Positions 42,501 to 50,531 of a stretch of DNA of 64,000 bases are shown here, piece by piece. Each line of letters opens with the position of its first letter. Position 1 is the first letter of the stretch. The stretch spans positions 30,383 to 94,382 of the forward strand of contig JAIBCD010000002.1 of assembly GCA_019694335.1 (NCBI GenBank), written 5' to 3'. Under the pieces are notes generated by a model. It searched no databases. It was not told the origin of the DNA and worked only from the letters and a program-made list of their open reading frames with translations. A program made the translations under genes and the position numbers. Source of the stretch: Rhodospirillaceae bacterium (lineage in GTDB: Bacteria > Pseudomonadota > Alphaproteobacteria > Rhodospirillales > Rhodospirillaceae).

Positions 42501-44167
42501 AGACCGGCGATCTGGGTCGCGGTCAGGTTGCCCACCTGCAGCGTGGACAGGGCCGCCATGTCGGTGGTGGTCAGCGCGTTCAGCTGCGTGGCGGTGAGGC
42601 CGGCGAGCGCGGTCGTGGTCAGCACGCCCACCTGGGTGGTGGTCAGGGCATTGAGGTTGGTGGTCGACAGGCCCTTCACCTGGGTCACGGACAGCGCGCC
42701 CACCTGCGTGGTGGTCAGGCTGGCGAAGACCGTCGTGGTGAACGCATTGATCTGCGTGGTGGCGAGACCGCCGATCTGCAGGCTGGTCAGCGCCCCCACC
42801 TGCGTGGTGGACAGCGCCTGAACGGCCGTGGTCGACAGGAAGCCGATCTGGGTCTTGGTCAGCGCGCTGATCTGGCTGGTGCTGAAGGTGGCGATCGCGG
42901 TGGTGGTGAGGTTATCGAGCTGCGTATCGGCCAGCACGCCCACCTGGACGGTGGACAGCGCGCCCACCTGCGTGGTGGTGATCGCCGCCATGTCGGTGGT
43001 CGACAGCCCCTTCACCTGCGTGGTGGAAAGCGCGCCGATCTGCGTGGTGGTCAGCGCGGTGAAGTGGGTGGTGTTCAGACCGGCCAGCTGGGTGATGGTC
43101 AGGCTGCCGACCTGCGTGGTCGACAGCGCCGCCGTGGTGGTGGTGGTCAGCGCGTTCAGCTGCGTGGTCGAGAGCAGCTGGACCGTCGTGGTGGTGAGCG
43201 CGCCCACCTGGGTGGTGGTCAGCGCGGCGACCGAGGTGGTGTCCAGCCCCTTGATCTGGGTCGAGGTCAGGTTGGCGACCTGGGTGGTGGTGAAGGTCGC
43301 GATTTCCGTCGTGGTCATCGCGTTCAGCTGGGTGGCCGAGAAGCCCTGGACCTGGGTGGTCGACAGAGCGCCGATCTGCGTGGTCGTCAGCGCGGCCGCG
43401 GCGGTGGTCGACAGGAAGCCGATCTGGGTCTTGGTCAGCGCGCCGATCTGCGTGGTGCTGAAGGTGGTGAGCGCGGTGGTGGTGAGGCTGTCGAGTTGGG
43501 TGTCGGCCAGCACGCCGATCTGCAAGGTGGTCAGGGCACCGACCTGGGTGGTGCTGATCTGCGCGACCTGCGTGGTGGTCAACGCCTTGACCTGCGTGGT
43601 GGTCAGAGCGCCGATCTGCGTGGTGGTGAACGACGTGGTCTTGGTGGTCTGCAAGCCCGCGATCTGGGTCGCGGTCAGGTTGGAGACCTGGGTCGTGCTC
43701 AGAGTCGCGACATCGGTGGTGGTCAGCGCATTGAGCTGGGTGGTGGTGAAATTGGTGAGCTGCGTGGTGGTGAGCGCGCCCACCTGGGTGGTGGTCAGCG
43801 CCGTCACCAGCGTGGTGTTCAGCCCTTTGATCTGCGTCGTGTTCAGGCCGCCGATGGTGGTGGTGGACAGCGCCGTGAACGCGGTGGTGTTGATGGCGTT
43901 GATCTGTACGGTCGAGAGCAGCTGGAGCTGCGTCGAGCTGAGCGCGCCGATCTGCGTGGTGGAGATCGCCGCCCAGTCGTCGGTGCCGAAGCCCGCGACC
44001 TGCGTGGAGGTGAGCACACCCAACTGCGTGGTTGTGAACGCGCTGAACTGAGTGGAGGTGAAGTACCCCAGCTCGGTTGCGGTGAAGCCTGCGACCTGAG
44101 TCGTTGAGAACCCGGCGACCTGCGTAGTCGGGTACGCCTGGATCTGGGTCTGGCTGAGATTGCTCAT
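39566..44167 (-). CDS. Giant Thr-rich octapeptide-repeat protein, 191 repeats (candidate T1SS substrate)
   Basis: A 1533-residue protein: three residues (MSN), exactly 191 octads without a phase break, then two residues (LI). The consensus is L-[TS]-T-T-Q-[IV]-G-A. Octads group into runs of seven (56 aa), each opening with a K-G-L-S-T-T junction and carrying TQLN in its middle, and into a 24-octad (192-aa) superunit. It has no signal peptide, no Cys, no RTX motif, and one Trp near the N-terminus (GTDDWAA). T-x-x-Q capping-box spacing could suit very short helices; a beta-solenoid is the other option. AGGAG lies about 10 nt before the ATG. It is the first repeat gene downstream of the ABC/HlyD pair on the same strand, and its C-terminus (AQVQAFTTTQIAYMSTTQFA) matches the smaller paralogue. 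Confidence 0.87.
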   Translation of the reverse strand: MSNLSQTQIQAYPTTQVAGFSTTQVAGFTATELGYFTSTQFSAFTTTQLGVLTSTQVAGFGTDDWAAISTTQIGALSSTQLQLLSTVQINAINTTAFTALSTTTIGGLNTTQIKGLNTTLVTALTTTQVGALTTTQLTNFTTTQLNALTTTDVATLSTTQVSNLTATQIAGLQTTKTTSFTTTQIGALTTTQVKALTTTQVAQISTTQVGALTTLQIGVLADTQLDSLTTTALTTFSTTQIGALTKTQIGFLSTTAAAALTTTQIGALSTTQVQGFSATQLNAMTTTEIATFTTTQVANLTSTQIKGLDTTSVAALTTTQVGALTTTTVQLLSTTQLNALTTTTTAALSTTQVGSLTITQLAGLNTTHFTALTTTQIGALSTTQVKGLSTTDMAAITTTQVGALSTVQVGVLADTQLDNLTTTAIATFSTSQISALTKTQIGFLSTTAVQALSTTQVGALTSLQIGGLATTQINAFTTTVFASLTTTQVGALSVTQVKGLSTTNLNALTTTQVGVLTTTALAGLTATQLNALTTTDMAALSTLQVGNLTATQIAGLTTTNFAVLTTTQVGALTTTQIKAITTTEIGAISTTQVGALTTVQIGVLTDSQLDSLTTTAIVTFSTTQIGALSKTQIGFLSTTAATALTTTQIGAMSTTQVQGFSFTQLNALTTTVVAALTTTQVGNLTTTQIKGLSTTAVSALTTTQVGTLSTTQFQALSTTDLRQLSTTQIGAVTTAQIGTLTDAQLDSLSTTQIVAFSTTQIGALSKTQIGFLSTTAAAALTTQQVGALSTTQVQGFSTAQLNAMTTTEIATFNTTQIGNLTTTQIKGLATTAVTALTTTQVGALTTTNLQQFTGTQLSALTTTAVAALSTTQVGSLTGTQLAALTTTAFTALTTTQIGALSTTQIKSLSATEMQGITTTQVGALSTVQIGSLTGTQLGYMSTTSFANLSTTQISGFTTTQLKGLSTTVMTAFSTTQMATLSSVQIGALVVTQLNALSTTVIASLTTTQIGNLTVTQVKGLSTTVMGALSTLQVGALTTTQISNFGTTQLNALTTSAVSSLSTVTVAGLTTTQVKGLSTTFVSVLTTTQIGAITTTQIKSLSTSDLRQLSTTQIGAMTTVQVGALATTQLNALTTTTMASLTTAQVSGLTTTQVKGLATTSLSAFTTTQIGAMTTTQIAVLGATQLNALATTTVASLTTSQVGNLTTTQIKGLSTTFAGSLTTLQVSTLSTTSVQALAITQLNALTTTAVTALTTTQVGSLTATQIKGLSTTAVSALTTTQIGALTTTQVTSLSLTDITALTTTQVGALTTVQIGVLTASQLNALDTTDIASLTTTQIGGLKGTQVSGLSTTFVSAFSTLQVGALNSTQVSNLTSTQLNALTTTSITALGTVQVGSISVTTIKGLSTGNLAALTTTQIGGLTTLQIGALTTLQVASLTTSDIRSLSTSQIGGFTATGIGALTTTQVVMFSSTQIGALTTTQIKGIETADLAAFTSVQISGLTTTQLGALNQAQVQAFTTTQIAYMSTTQFAALI
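41375..43510 (-). repeat. Four tandem superrepeats (576, 576, 408, 576 bp) inside the 191-octad gene
   Basis: Units on the minus strand: 43510-42935, 42934-42359, 42358-41951, 41950-41375. Each opens with a variant of LADTQLDS and shares FLSTTA after a KTQIG octad. The plus-strand string ACAGGAAGCCGATCTGGGTC occurs at 43411, 42835, 42259 and 41851, spaced 576, 576 and 408 bases, that is 24, 24 and 17 octads. The short unit lacks exactly seven octads (168 bp), the size of the secondary repeat. Confidence 0.85.
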
Positions 44168-44687
44168 CGCGTTGCACTCCTAACGAGGGCGTTTTTCTTG
44201 GCTTCTGCCGGTGAAGACTTGAGCTGACGCACGACTTTTGCCGCTAAGATCGCGGTAAAACCGGTGATGTCTGAGGCTGATTTGCGCGCGCGCACCCGTG
44301 GCGCGAGGGCGGAATTCCGCTTCGAGGCGGAGGGCGTGACAGCGCTAAACATTGGTCATCTCAATTCTAGAGATATCGAAAATGGGGACTTCGCCCCATT
44401 TGCCACTAGCTGCGGGTTGTATCCGTTTCGCCCCTGCGCGGCAAGCAAAAGTTGCGAGACTTTTCGGCGCCTGCGCGGTCTCCGCGCGGCGGCCGGAATA
44501 AATCCCCTCATTTTCAAGATCTTGTGGGTTCATCGCCAAAATCCTCGCACCTATTGATAGCGAAACAGATATGGGATTCCGGCGCTCTACTGCCGGTTTG
44601 GGCCCGGTTTGGCGCGGGTTTTGGGCCTCGGTTGACCTCCGGGCGTGAGGTTCGCGAAACCGAGTCTCGGGGTGATTCGAACGTCCC
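44168..44687. other. Long intergenic region upstream of the 191-octad gene
   Basis: About 520 bases between the HlyD gene and the repeat-protein gene. GC content looks lower than in the flanks. It probably holds the repeat gene's own promoter, separating its expression from the secretion genes. A small hairpin (TGGGGACTTCGCCCCA, about 44383-44398) is visible. Short open frames show no protein signature. Confidence 0.5.
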
Positions 44688-46133
44688 TTACGGTTCACGG
44701 ATGCTCTCCGACAGGCCGCGGGTGATGGGATTGAGGAAGTAGCCGAGCACGCTCCGGGAGCCGACCTTGATCTCGGCGCTCATGGTCATGCCGGGGATCA
44801 GTTTCGAGCCCGCCGGCATGTTGTCGAGCCTGCTGTCGGTGATCTCGACCAGGGCGCGGTGGAAGGCGCCGCTGGCGTCCTGGGTGCCCTTGGACAGGAC
44901 CGAGCCCGGGCCGCCGGCGTCGCCGGATTCCTCGCCGATCGAGAGCAGCTTGCCCTTCATCATGCCGTGGATCTGGTAGGGGAAGGCGTCGACCTTCACC
45001 ACCACATCGTCGCCGATATGGGCGTAGCCGATGTCGCTGGAATTGAGCATGGCCTCGGCGACCAGTTCGGCGTCGGACTGGACGATGGTGATCAGCGGCT
45101 CGCCGGCCGCGACCACGGAACCGACCGAGCGCTTGGCCACGTCGAGCACCACGCCGTCCACCGGCGAAGTGATTACCACTAGGTCGTTGACCAGCGAGGC
45201 TTTGGAAATGCCGTCGCTGATCTTGGCGGCCTCGTTGCGGGCGGTCACCAGGCTTTCCAGCGTACGGTTGCGCCAGTCGTTGATGAAGGCCAGCCGCTCG
45301 GCCTGCTTGGACTGGAGGTCGTGCTGCAGTTCCACCAGCCGGTTGTCGGCGTCCTTATAGGCCTGCTCGATGCGTACCCGGGCGGCCTGGGCCTCCACGA
45401 AATTGAGTTTGGAGCCGATCTGCTTCTCCAGCATCGATCCGCGCATGGTCTCAACCTGCCTGGCGAGGTCGAGCTGCTGGGCCTGCGAGGCCTTGTCGAT
45501 CTCCGTGGTGCGGATATTGGCTTTGCGCTGGTTGAGCTCCTCGTCGTAGACGCGCAGCTGCGCGTCGTATTGCGCGGCGCGTTGCTCGAACAAGGTCTGC
45601 TGCAGCTGCTCTTCCGGCGTGGCGCCGGCGGGGGCGATGAACGGCTTGTCGTCGATCTCGGCCTGGAGACGCATGATCTGGGCGAGCAGCAGGCGCTGCT
45701 GGGTCGAGAGCGAGGCGAGGTCGGCGCGGGCGAAGGTGGGATCGAGGGTCGCGAGCAACTGACCCTTCTTCACCACATCGCCCTGTTTGACATTCAATTC
45801 ACGGATAATACCGCGGTCGAGGGGCTGCAACATGACCGGAGGAGTCGCGGTGGTCAGGCGCCCAGCGCCGACGACCACCTTGTCCACCTTGACCAAGGCC
45901 ATGGCGAGCACGGTGACCAGGAACATGACGGCGATCACCTGGTGCATGCCGCGCATCATCGGGTGCGGCCGCTCGGCGCAGATTTCGTCGATCGGATCCT
46001 GGAACGCGATCGCGTCCTCGAGCACTTGCGGTCCCTGCGAGAACGACATCAGCCACTGCGAGGAATCGATCGTGCGCCGGCGGAAATCCGCGGCGCTCTT
46101 CTTGATGCGTTCGGGCGAGAGCAGCTTCATCAT
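44688..46133 (-). CDS. Type I secretion membrane fusion protein (HlyD family)
   Basis: A 481-residue HlyD/PrtE-type adaptor that bridges the ABC exporter to a TolC-like channel. The ATG at 46133 overlaps the ABC gene's stop (ATGA). A cytoplasmic N-terminus of about 60 residues precedes one membrane helix (VIAVMFLVTVLAMALVKVDK). Then come GRLTTATPPVMLQPLDRGII (first lipoyl half), a long coiled coil (about residues 140-310, YDEELNQRKANIRTTEIDKA), LVVITSPVDGVVLDVAKRSV (second lipoyl half) and the C-terminal PGMTMSAEIKVGSRSVLGYF typical of HlyD proteins. It is coupled to the ABC transporter and precedes the octapeptide-repeat gene on the same strand. Confidence 0.93.
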   Translation of the reverse strand: MMKLLSPERIKKSAADFRRRTIDSSQWLMSFSQGPQVLEDAIAFQDPIDEICAERPHPMMRGMHQVIAVMFLVTVLAMALVKVDKVVVGAGRLTTATPPVMLQPLDRGIIRELNVKQGDVVKKGQLLATLDPTFARADLASLSTQQRLLLAQIMRLQAEIDDKPFIAPAGATPEEQLQQTLFEQRAAQYDAQLRVYDEELNQRKANIRTTEIDKASQAQQLDLARQVETMRGSMLEKQIGSKLNFVEAQAARVRIEQAYKDADNRLVELQHDLQSKQAERLAFINDWRNRTLESLVTARNEAAKISDGISKASLVNDLVVITSPVDGVVLDVAKRSVGSVVAAGEPLITIVQSDAELVAEAMLNSSDIGYAHIGDDVVVKVDAFPYQIHGMMKGKLLSIGEESGDAGGPGSVLSKGTQDASGAFHRALVEITDSRLDNMPAGSKLIPGMTMSAEIKVGSRSVLGYFLNPITRGLSESIREP

Positions 46134-48319
46134 GACGCCGCCTCGGTGATATGGCCGGTCTGCTGCTGCCACAGGTGCCGGTAGATCTCGCAGCGCCCCA
46201 GCAGTTCGGCATGCGGCCCGAAGTCGATGGCCTTGCCGCGCTCCATGACCAGGATCGCATCGGCATGCACCAGCGACGACAGCCGGTGCGAGATGATCAC
46301 CATGGTCCGGCCGCGGGCGATTTCCGCCAGGTTCTTCTGGATGATCGCCTCGGAGTCCGGATCGAGCGCGCTGGTGGCTTCATCGAACAGCAACAGGCGC
46401 GGGCGCAGCATCAGCGCGCGGGCGATGGCGATTCTCTGTTTCTGGCCGCCCGAGAAGTTGGCGGCGCTTTCCTCGACCAGGGTCTCGTAGGACAGCGGCA
46501 AGCGGTCGATGAACTCATCGGCGCCGGCGAGGCGCGCGCATTCCATCACTTCGTCGAGCGTGGCATCAGGTTTACCCGCCGCGATGTTGTCGCGGATCGT
46601 GCCGCGGAACAGGATATTGTCCTGCAGCACGACGCCGATCGAGCGGCGCAGGTGCGTGAGGTCCATGTGGCGCACGTCGGTGCCGTTCAGGCGGATCAGG
46701 CCGGACTGCGCGGAGTGAATGCCCTGGATCAGGCGGGTGATGGTGGTCTTGCCCGAACCCGAGCGGCCGACCACGCCGATCACCTGGCCGTCCTCGACCT
46801 TGAACGAGATGCGGTCGAGCGCCGGCGCCGAGGCGCCCTCGTACTTGAAGGTGACTTCGTCGAATTCCATCGAACCGGTGATGAGCGGACGGATGCCCTG
46901 CTGGTTCGGGTCGCGCTCGGGCGGATGGTCCATGACCTTGCCGAGCATTTTCACCGATACCGCGGTCTGCTGGTATTCGTTGATCAGGCCGACGATCTGC
47001 ACCAGCGGGCCGGTGACGCGCCCGGCCAGCATGTTGAAGGCCACCAAGGCCCCCATCGAGAGCGTGCCGTCGAACACCATCATGGCGCCGATCCCCAGGA
47101 TCGCCATCTGCATGGAATTCTGGATGCCCTGGGTGATCACCACCGCGATGGCCGAGAAATAGCCCACGGTGGCGCGGCGGCGGATCGAGTTGGCGACTTT
47201 CTGGTCCCACGAGTTCATGCGGAACTGTTCGAGCGCGAGCGACTTGACCGCGCGCATGCCGTGAATCGTCTCGACCAGATCGGACTGGCGCTGGCCTTCG
47301 GCCTGATAGAGCGCCGAGAGGTAGCGGCGGAAGGTCGGCACCAGGGCGCCGATCACCAGCGCGATCACCGCGCCGAAGGCCAGCACCACCGCGGTGAGCA
47401 CGCCGGAGTACAGGCACAGGCCCACCAGCAGGATCGGCATGGTGGCGAGGTCGAGCAGCGTCTGGAACAGGCGGCCGGTCAAGAACCCGCGCACGGTCTC
47501 GGTCTGCTGGATATGGCGCATCAGCACGCCGGCGGTCGTGGTCTCGAAGAACGACAGCGGCAGGCGCAGGACGTGGGCGAAGGTGCGCGACGCGAGGCGT
47601 GCGTCGATCTTGTTGGTCGCGAACAGCATCAGGTACTGGCGCGTGAACTGGAAGATGCTGTCGAAGAACAGCGTGATGAAGAACGCCACCACGATCGCCG
47701 TGAGTGTCTGGTAGCTGTGGTGCGGGATCACCTTGTCGATGATGATCTGGAAGAACAGCGGCGGCGCGAAGCCGACCAGGCTCGACATGATCGCGGCGAT
47801 ACCGATGTCGCGGAAATAACGGCCGTTGCGCAGGATCTCGGGCATGAACCACATGAACCCGAACGGCTGCTTTTCGTCGGTGATCTTGTACTTGCGCTTG
47901 GCCAGCACCAGGCGCCCGGTCCAGTTCTCGATGAACTGCTCCTGCGGGATCAGCGCGACGCCGGTGGCTTCGGTGAGCGGATCGAGCACCGCCGCCATGA
48001 CGCGGCCGTCGGCGACGGTGAGCGTGCTCGCGACGATCACCCAGTTGCCGCGCTTCTGTTCGGCCATCACCGGATAGGCGCTGCCGAGCGCGGTCAAGTC
48101 ATCCCACACACGCTTCTTGAGAACCTTGCCGGCGAGGCCGGCCTCGCGCATCAGGTGCAGAATCGCGTTGAGCGAGTCCGACTCGTCGGCCGACGCCAAG
48201 ACCTCGGGGCGCAGCTGGATACCGTGGTGCAAAGCCACGAGAAACAAGCAGCGCAACGCCGTGAGATGCGGAGACATCTTCAGGTCGGGCATATGGTTCA
48301 TGGTTTGGGTATGGTTCAT
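46130..48319 (-). CDS. Type I secretion ABC transporter (HlyB-like)
   Basis: A 729-residue ABC exporter. The N-terminal about 130 residues form a C39-like domain without the catalytic Cys region (TALRCLFLVALHHGIQLRPE), as in HlyB. Six membrane helices follow (about 160-440). The nucleotide-binding domain has Walker A GRSGSGKTT at 518, the signature FSGGQ at about 622, Walker B LLLFDEATSALD at about 642 and the H-loop ISHRLSS at about 676. HlyB-type exporters with inactive C39 domains move unfolded substrates with uncleaved C-terminal signals. It overlaps the HlyD gene by 4 nt. The nearest plausible substrates are the two octapeptide-repeat proteins downstream. No TolC homologue is in the window. 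Confidence 0.93.
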   Translation of the reverse strand: MNHTQTMNHMPDLKMSPHLTALRCLFLVALHHGIQLRPEVLASADESDSLNAILHLMREAGLAGKVLKKRVWDDLTALGSAYPVMAEQKRGNWVIVASTLTVADGRVMAAVLDPLTEATGVALIPQEQFIENWTGRLVLAKRKYKITDEKQPFGFMWFMPEILRNGRYFRDIGIAAIMSSLVGFAPPLFFQIIIDKVIPHHSYQTLTAIVVAFFITLFFDSIFQFTRQYLMLFATNKIDARLASRTFAHVLRLPLSFFETTTAGVLMRHIQQTETVRGFLTGRLFQTLLDLATMPILLVGLCLYSGVLTAVVLAFGAVIALVIGALVPTFRRYLSALYQAEGQRQSDLVETIHGMRAVKSLALEQFRMNSWDQKVANSIRRRATVGYFSAIAVVITQGIQNSMQMAILGIGAMMVFDGTLSMGALVAFNMLAGRVTGPLVQIVGLINEYQQTAVSVKMLGKVMDHPPERDPNQQGIRPLITGSMEFDEVTFKYEGASAPALDRISFKVEDGQVIGVVGRSGSGKTTITRLIQGIHSAQSGLIRLNGTDVRHMDLTHLRRSIGVVLQDNILFRGTIRDNIAAGKPDATLDEVMECARLAGADEFIDRLPLSYETLVEESAANFSGGQKQRIAIARALMLRPRLLLFDEATSALDPDSEAIIQKNLAEIARGRTMVIISHRLSSLVHADAILVMERGKAIDFGPHAELLGRCEIYRHLWQQQTGHITEAAS

Positions 48320-48595
48320 AAAAGTTAAGAACCGGCAAAGGCAGGCGAGATCGCACCCGGGGACACGCCACTGTGGAAACAGCCGGCGTCCCTTGCCGAT
48401 CTCGCGATTATGCCTCGCAAGCCACCCATCGCTTTGTCCCTGGTCAAGGCCGCGGACTTTCTTACGGCATTTGGCCCGATTTTAACGTTCAACCCCGCGT
48501 TAACCCAAAAATAACCGGCATGGCGGGAGTGCATTAACGCTTGGTCTTGGTAGCGGTTGCCGCAACGTATTGGCGGCGCCACAAATTCCGTTTTG

Positions 48596-50152
48596 TTACA
48601 CGGCCAGCGCCTTCACCCGCGCGTGCATGATCTTGAGCGAACTTTCCCAGCCTTCGTCCGCTGGTTGGCGAATCAAGCGCACGCTCGGGTACCAGACCGT
48701 GGTTTCGCCGTCGAAACCCCAGTACCAGAACTTGCCGATGCCGGACGCGATCAGCACGTGAGTCGGCACACCCAAGGCGCCCGCCATGTGGGCGGCGCTG
48801 TTGGAGACCGTGGTCACCATGTCGCAGGCGGCGATCAGCGCGGCGACGCCGTCCATGTCCATCCGCAGGTCGAGCCCGTCGATGTGCTCCAGCGTGATGC
48901 CAGTGTCGCGCGTGAACGCGGCGCGTTCGTCGGCGGTGTCGCCGTATTGCAGGTCCACGAACTTGCAATTCGGCGTGCGCAGGATATCGGTCCACTGCGC
49001 CAGGGTCGTGCTCTTGCTCGAACCGAAGGCGGCGTTCTTGCTGAGCCACGACATGCCGATCAGCTTCTCGCCCGGCGTGGTGCGCAGGCGCTGGCGGAAC
49101 GCCGCGACCCGCTCGGGGTCCGGCACCAGGTAGCCGGTGTGGCGCGGGAACATCGAGATGTCGTGGCGCACGAAATTGCCGATGCTTCCGGTCGGGAAGT
49201 GCGCGGCGATGTCGGGCGCGAAGATATCCGGGTTGGGCGGATCGGTGATCAGCGGCGGGCGCGGCACGAAATCGACTTCCGGGTTGGAACGCTTGAGCAG
49301 CGACGCCAGGCGGAAATCGCATTCCCACACCAGCCGTTTGAAGCGTCCGATCTTGGCGAAATCGCCGATCATGCTGGCGTGCAGGATTTCGTCGCCGATG
49401 CCCTGTTCGCACCAGGCGAGCAAGGCGCCCTCGCCGAGGTCATGTCCGTTCCATACCGGCTTGGGATGGGGTTTGAGCGGGATCCTGTCGGCTTTCCAGC
49501 GCCAGTCGTATTCGCGCCAGCCTTCGGCGTAGTTGTCCTGGAGCAGCGAGATGATGCCGAGATTCTTGTGCGCCATGGCGACGTCGGGCTGGATCTGGAT
49601 GGCGCGGCGCAAGTGCACCTTGGCCTCGTCGAGGCGGCCCAGGCCCCACAGCGCGGCGCCGAGGTTGGTCAAAGCCTCGACATAGTCGGGCTGGATCTCC
49701 AGCGCGCGGCGCAGGGCCGCCAGGCCCTGTTCGAACAGGCTGCTCTTGACGCTGGAATCACCGAAATTGTTGATGGCCTGGTAGTTGTTGGGCTCGAGCT
49801 CGATCGCCTTGGAGAAGGCTTCCAGCGCTTCCGTGTGCTTGCCCTGCTTGTTCAGCACCACGCCCATGTTGTTGTAGGCCATGCCCATCTTGGGATCGAG
49901 CGCGATGGCGCGCTTCTGCATCGCGATCGCTTCCTCGTATTTGTCCTGGGCGTACAGGCAGACACCGAAGTTGTTGTAGACCAGCGGGATGTGGGGATTG
50001 AGCGCCATGGCCCGGCGGTACAGCACCTCGGCCTCGGCGAACTGGCCGGCCTGATGCAGCGTCAGGGCCTCGTTGAACAGCCGCACGAACGGGCTGTTGG
50101 CCATCTGCTGCTGCGCCTTGGATTCCTGGGCGCGGCGTTCCTTGCGATTCAT
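48596..50152 (-). CDS. TPR protein with GT-B glycosyltransferase-like domain
   Basis: A 518-residue protein. Residues 20-250 are TPR repeats (ALTLHQAGQFAEAEVLYRRA; LVYNNFGVCLYAQDKYEEAI; AYNNMGVVLNKQGKHTEALE). The C-terminal half resembles the GT9/heptosyltransferase-like tails of many TPR proteins: LLAWCEQGIGDEILHASMIG, LIGMSWLSKNAAFGSSKSTT, KFVDLQYGD, and MVTTVSNSAAHMAGALGVPT, which is the nucleotide-sugar-binding loop region. It ends with WYPSVRLIRQ. Such TPR-GT proteins cluster with surface-protein or flagellin glycosylation genes. It is upstream of the ABC exporter on the same strand, supporting a role in the same repeat-protein system, though the acceptor is unproven. Confidence 0.82.
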   Translation of the reverse strand: MNRKERRAQESKAQQQMANSPFVRLFNEALTLHQAGQFAEAEVLYRRAMALNPHIPLVYNNFGVCLYAQDKYEEAIAMQKRAIALDPKMGMAYNNMGVVLNKQGKHTEALEAFSKAIELEPNNYQAINNFGDSSVKSSLFEQGLAALRRALEIQPDYVEALTNLGAALWGLGRLDEAKVHLRRAIQIQPDVAMAHKNLGIISLLQDNYAEGWREYDWRWKADRIPLKPHPKPVWNGHDLGEGALLAWCEQGIGDEILHASMIGDFAKIGRFKRLVWECDFRLASLLKRSNPEVDFVPRPPLITDPPNPDIFAPDIAAHFPTGSIGNFVRHDISMFPRHTGYLVPDPERVAAFRQRLRTTPGEKLIGMSWLSKNAAFGSSKSTTLAQWTDILRTPNCKFVDLQYGDTADERAAFTRDTGITLEHIDGLDLRMDMDGVAALIAACDMVTTVSNSAAHMAGALGVPTHVLIASGIGKFWYWGFDGETTVWYPSVRLIRQPADEGWESSLKIMHARVKALAV

Positions 50153-50531
50153 GTGCGGCGTAAATCCCTGGTGCCGATTCCCCTTGCCGGCGGGGCATTC
50201 TCAAGCTTTCCGGAAGGGCGGCGTCTGACGGTTCGGTCCTAGCTTGCCCGTACTTTGAACCGGCGGGCGCTAAGTTTCCGTTAAGCGCCGAAGCCCGCAA
50301 ACCCGCGGAACGCCTGGGCTTCAGCACGAACCATGTGGGCGTCGGTTCGCCTCGAATCAACGCCCGCGCAAAAATCATCCACAGGACTTGTCCACAGGCC
50401 AAGCGGGTTTATGACGATCGGCATGCAAGAAAGCCCACAAATGCTTGCATCTCTCGATTGCTTGTGATTCTCTCGCTCGCGCCGTTGAACTACCAAGAAC
50501 TACCAATTTTCCACGAGAAAGGATCGAGGAC
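50153..50531. other. Divergent regulatory region between the TPR-GT and HU genes
   Basis: About 380 bases that must hold promoters for both divergent genes. It contains two DnaA-box-like 9-mers (50375-50396). No gene signature is visible in the short open frames. Confidence 0.45.
50375..50396 (+). promoter_or_regulatory. Pair of DnaA-box-like sites upstream of the HU gene
   Basis: TCATCCACA (50375-50383) and TTGTCCACA (50388-50396) each differ by one or two bases from the consensus TTATCCACA and lie in the same orientation, 13 bases apart. They are about 140 bases before the HU start codon. DnaA control of a nucleoid protein gene is possible, but chance is not excluded. Confidence 0.3.

Noticed and set aside
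40074..44107. Val/Cys-rich and Gly/Arg-rich frames on the plus strand opposite the 191-octad gene
   Set aside because: Reverse-complement shadows of the octad repeat; no independent start signals.
39566..44167. Tandem 24-bp repeats as a CRISPR or satellite array
   Set aside because: No unique spacers between conserved repeats; the units are contiguous, multiples of three, and encode a continuous protein.
34037..44167. RTX-type calcium-binding repeats
   Set aside because: The octads contain no GGxGxD and almost no Gly-Asp pairs; they are a different repeat class.
46151..48328. 725-codon frame on the plus strand
   Set aside because: Antisense to the T1SS ABC transporter, which has all ABC motifs; the shadow has none.
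50375..50396. Chromosomal replication origin
   Set aside because: Only two weak DnaA-like boxes, no AT-rich unwinding region or dnaA/dnaN/gidA neighbours.
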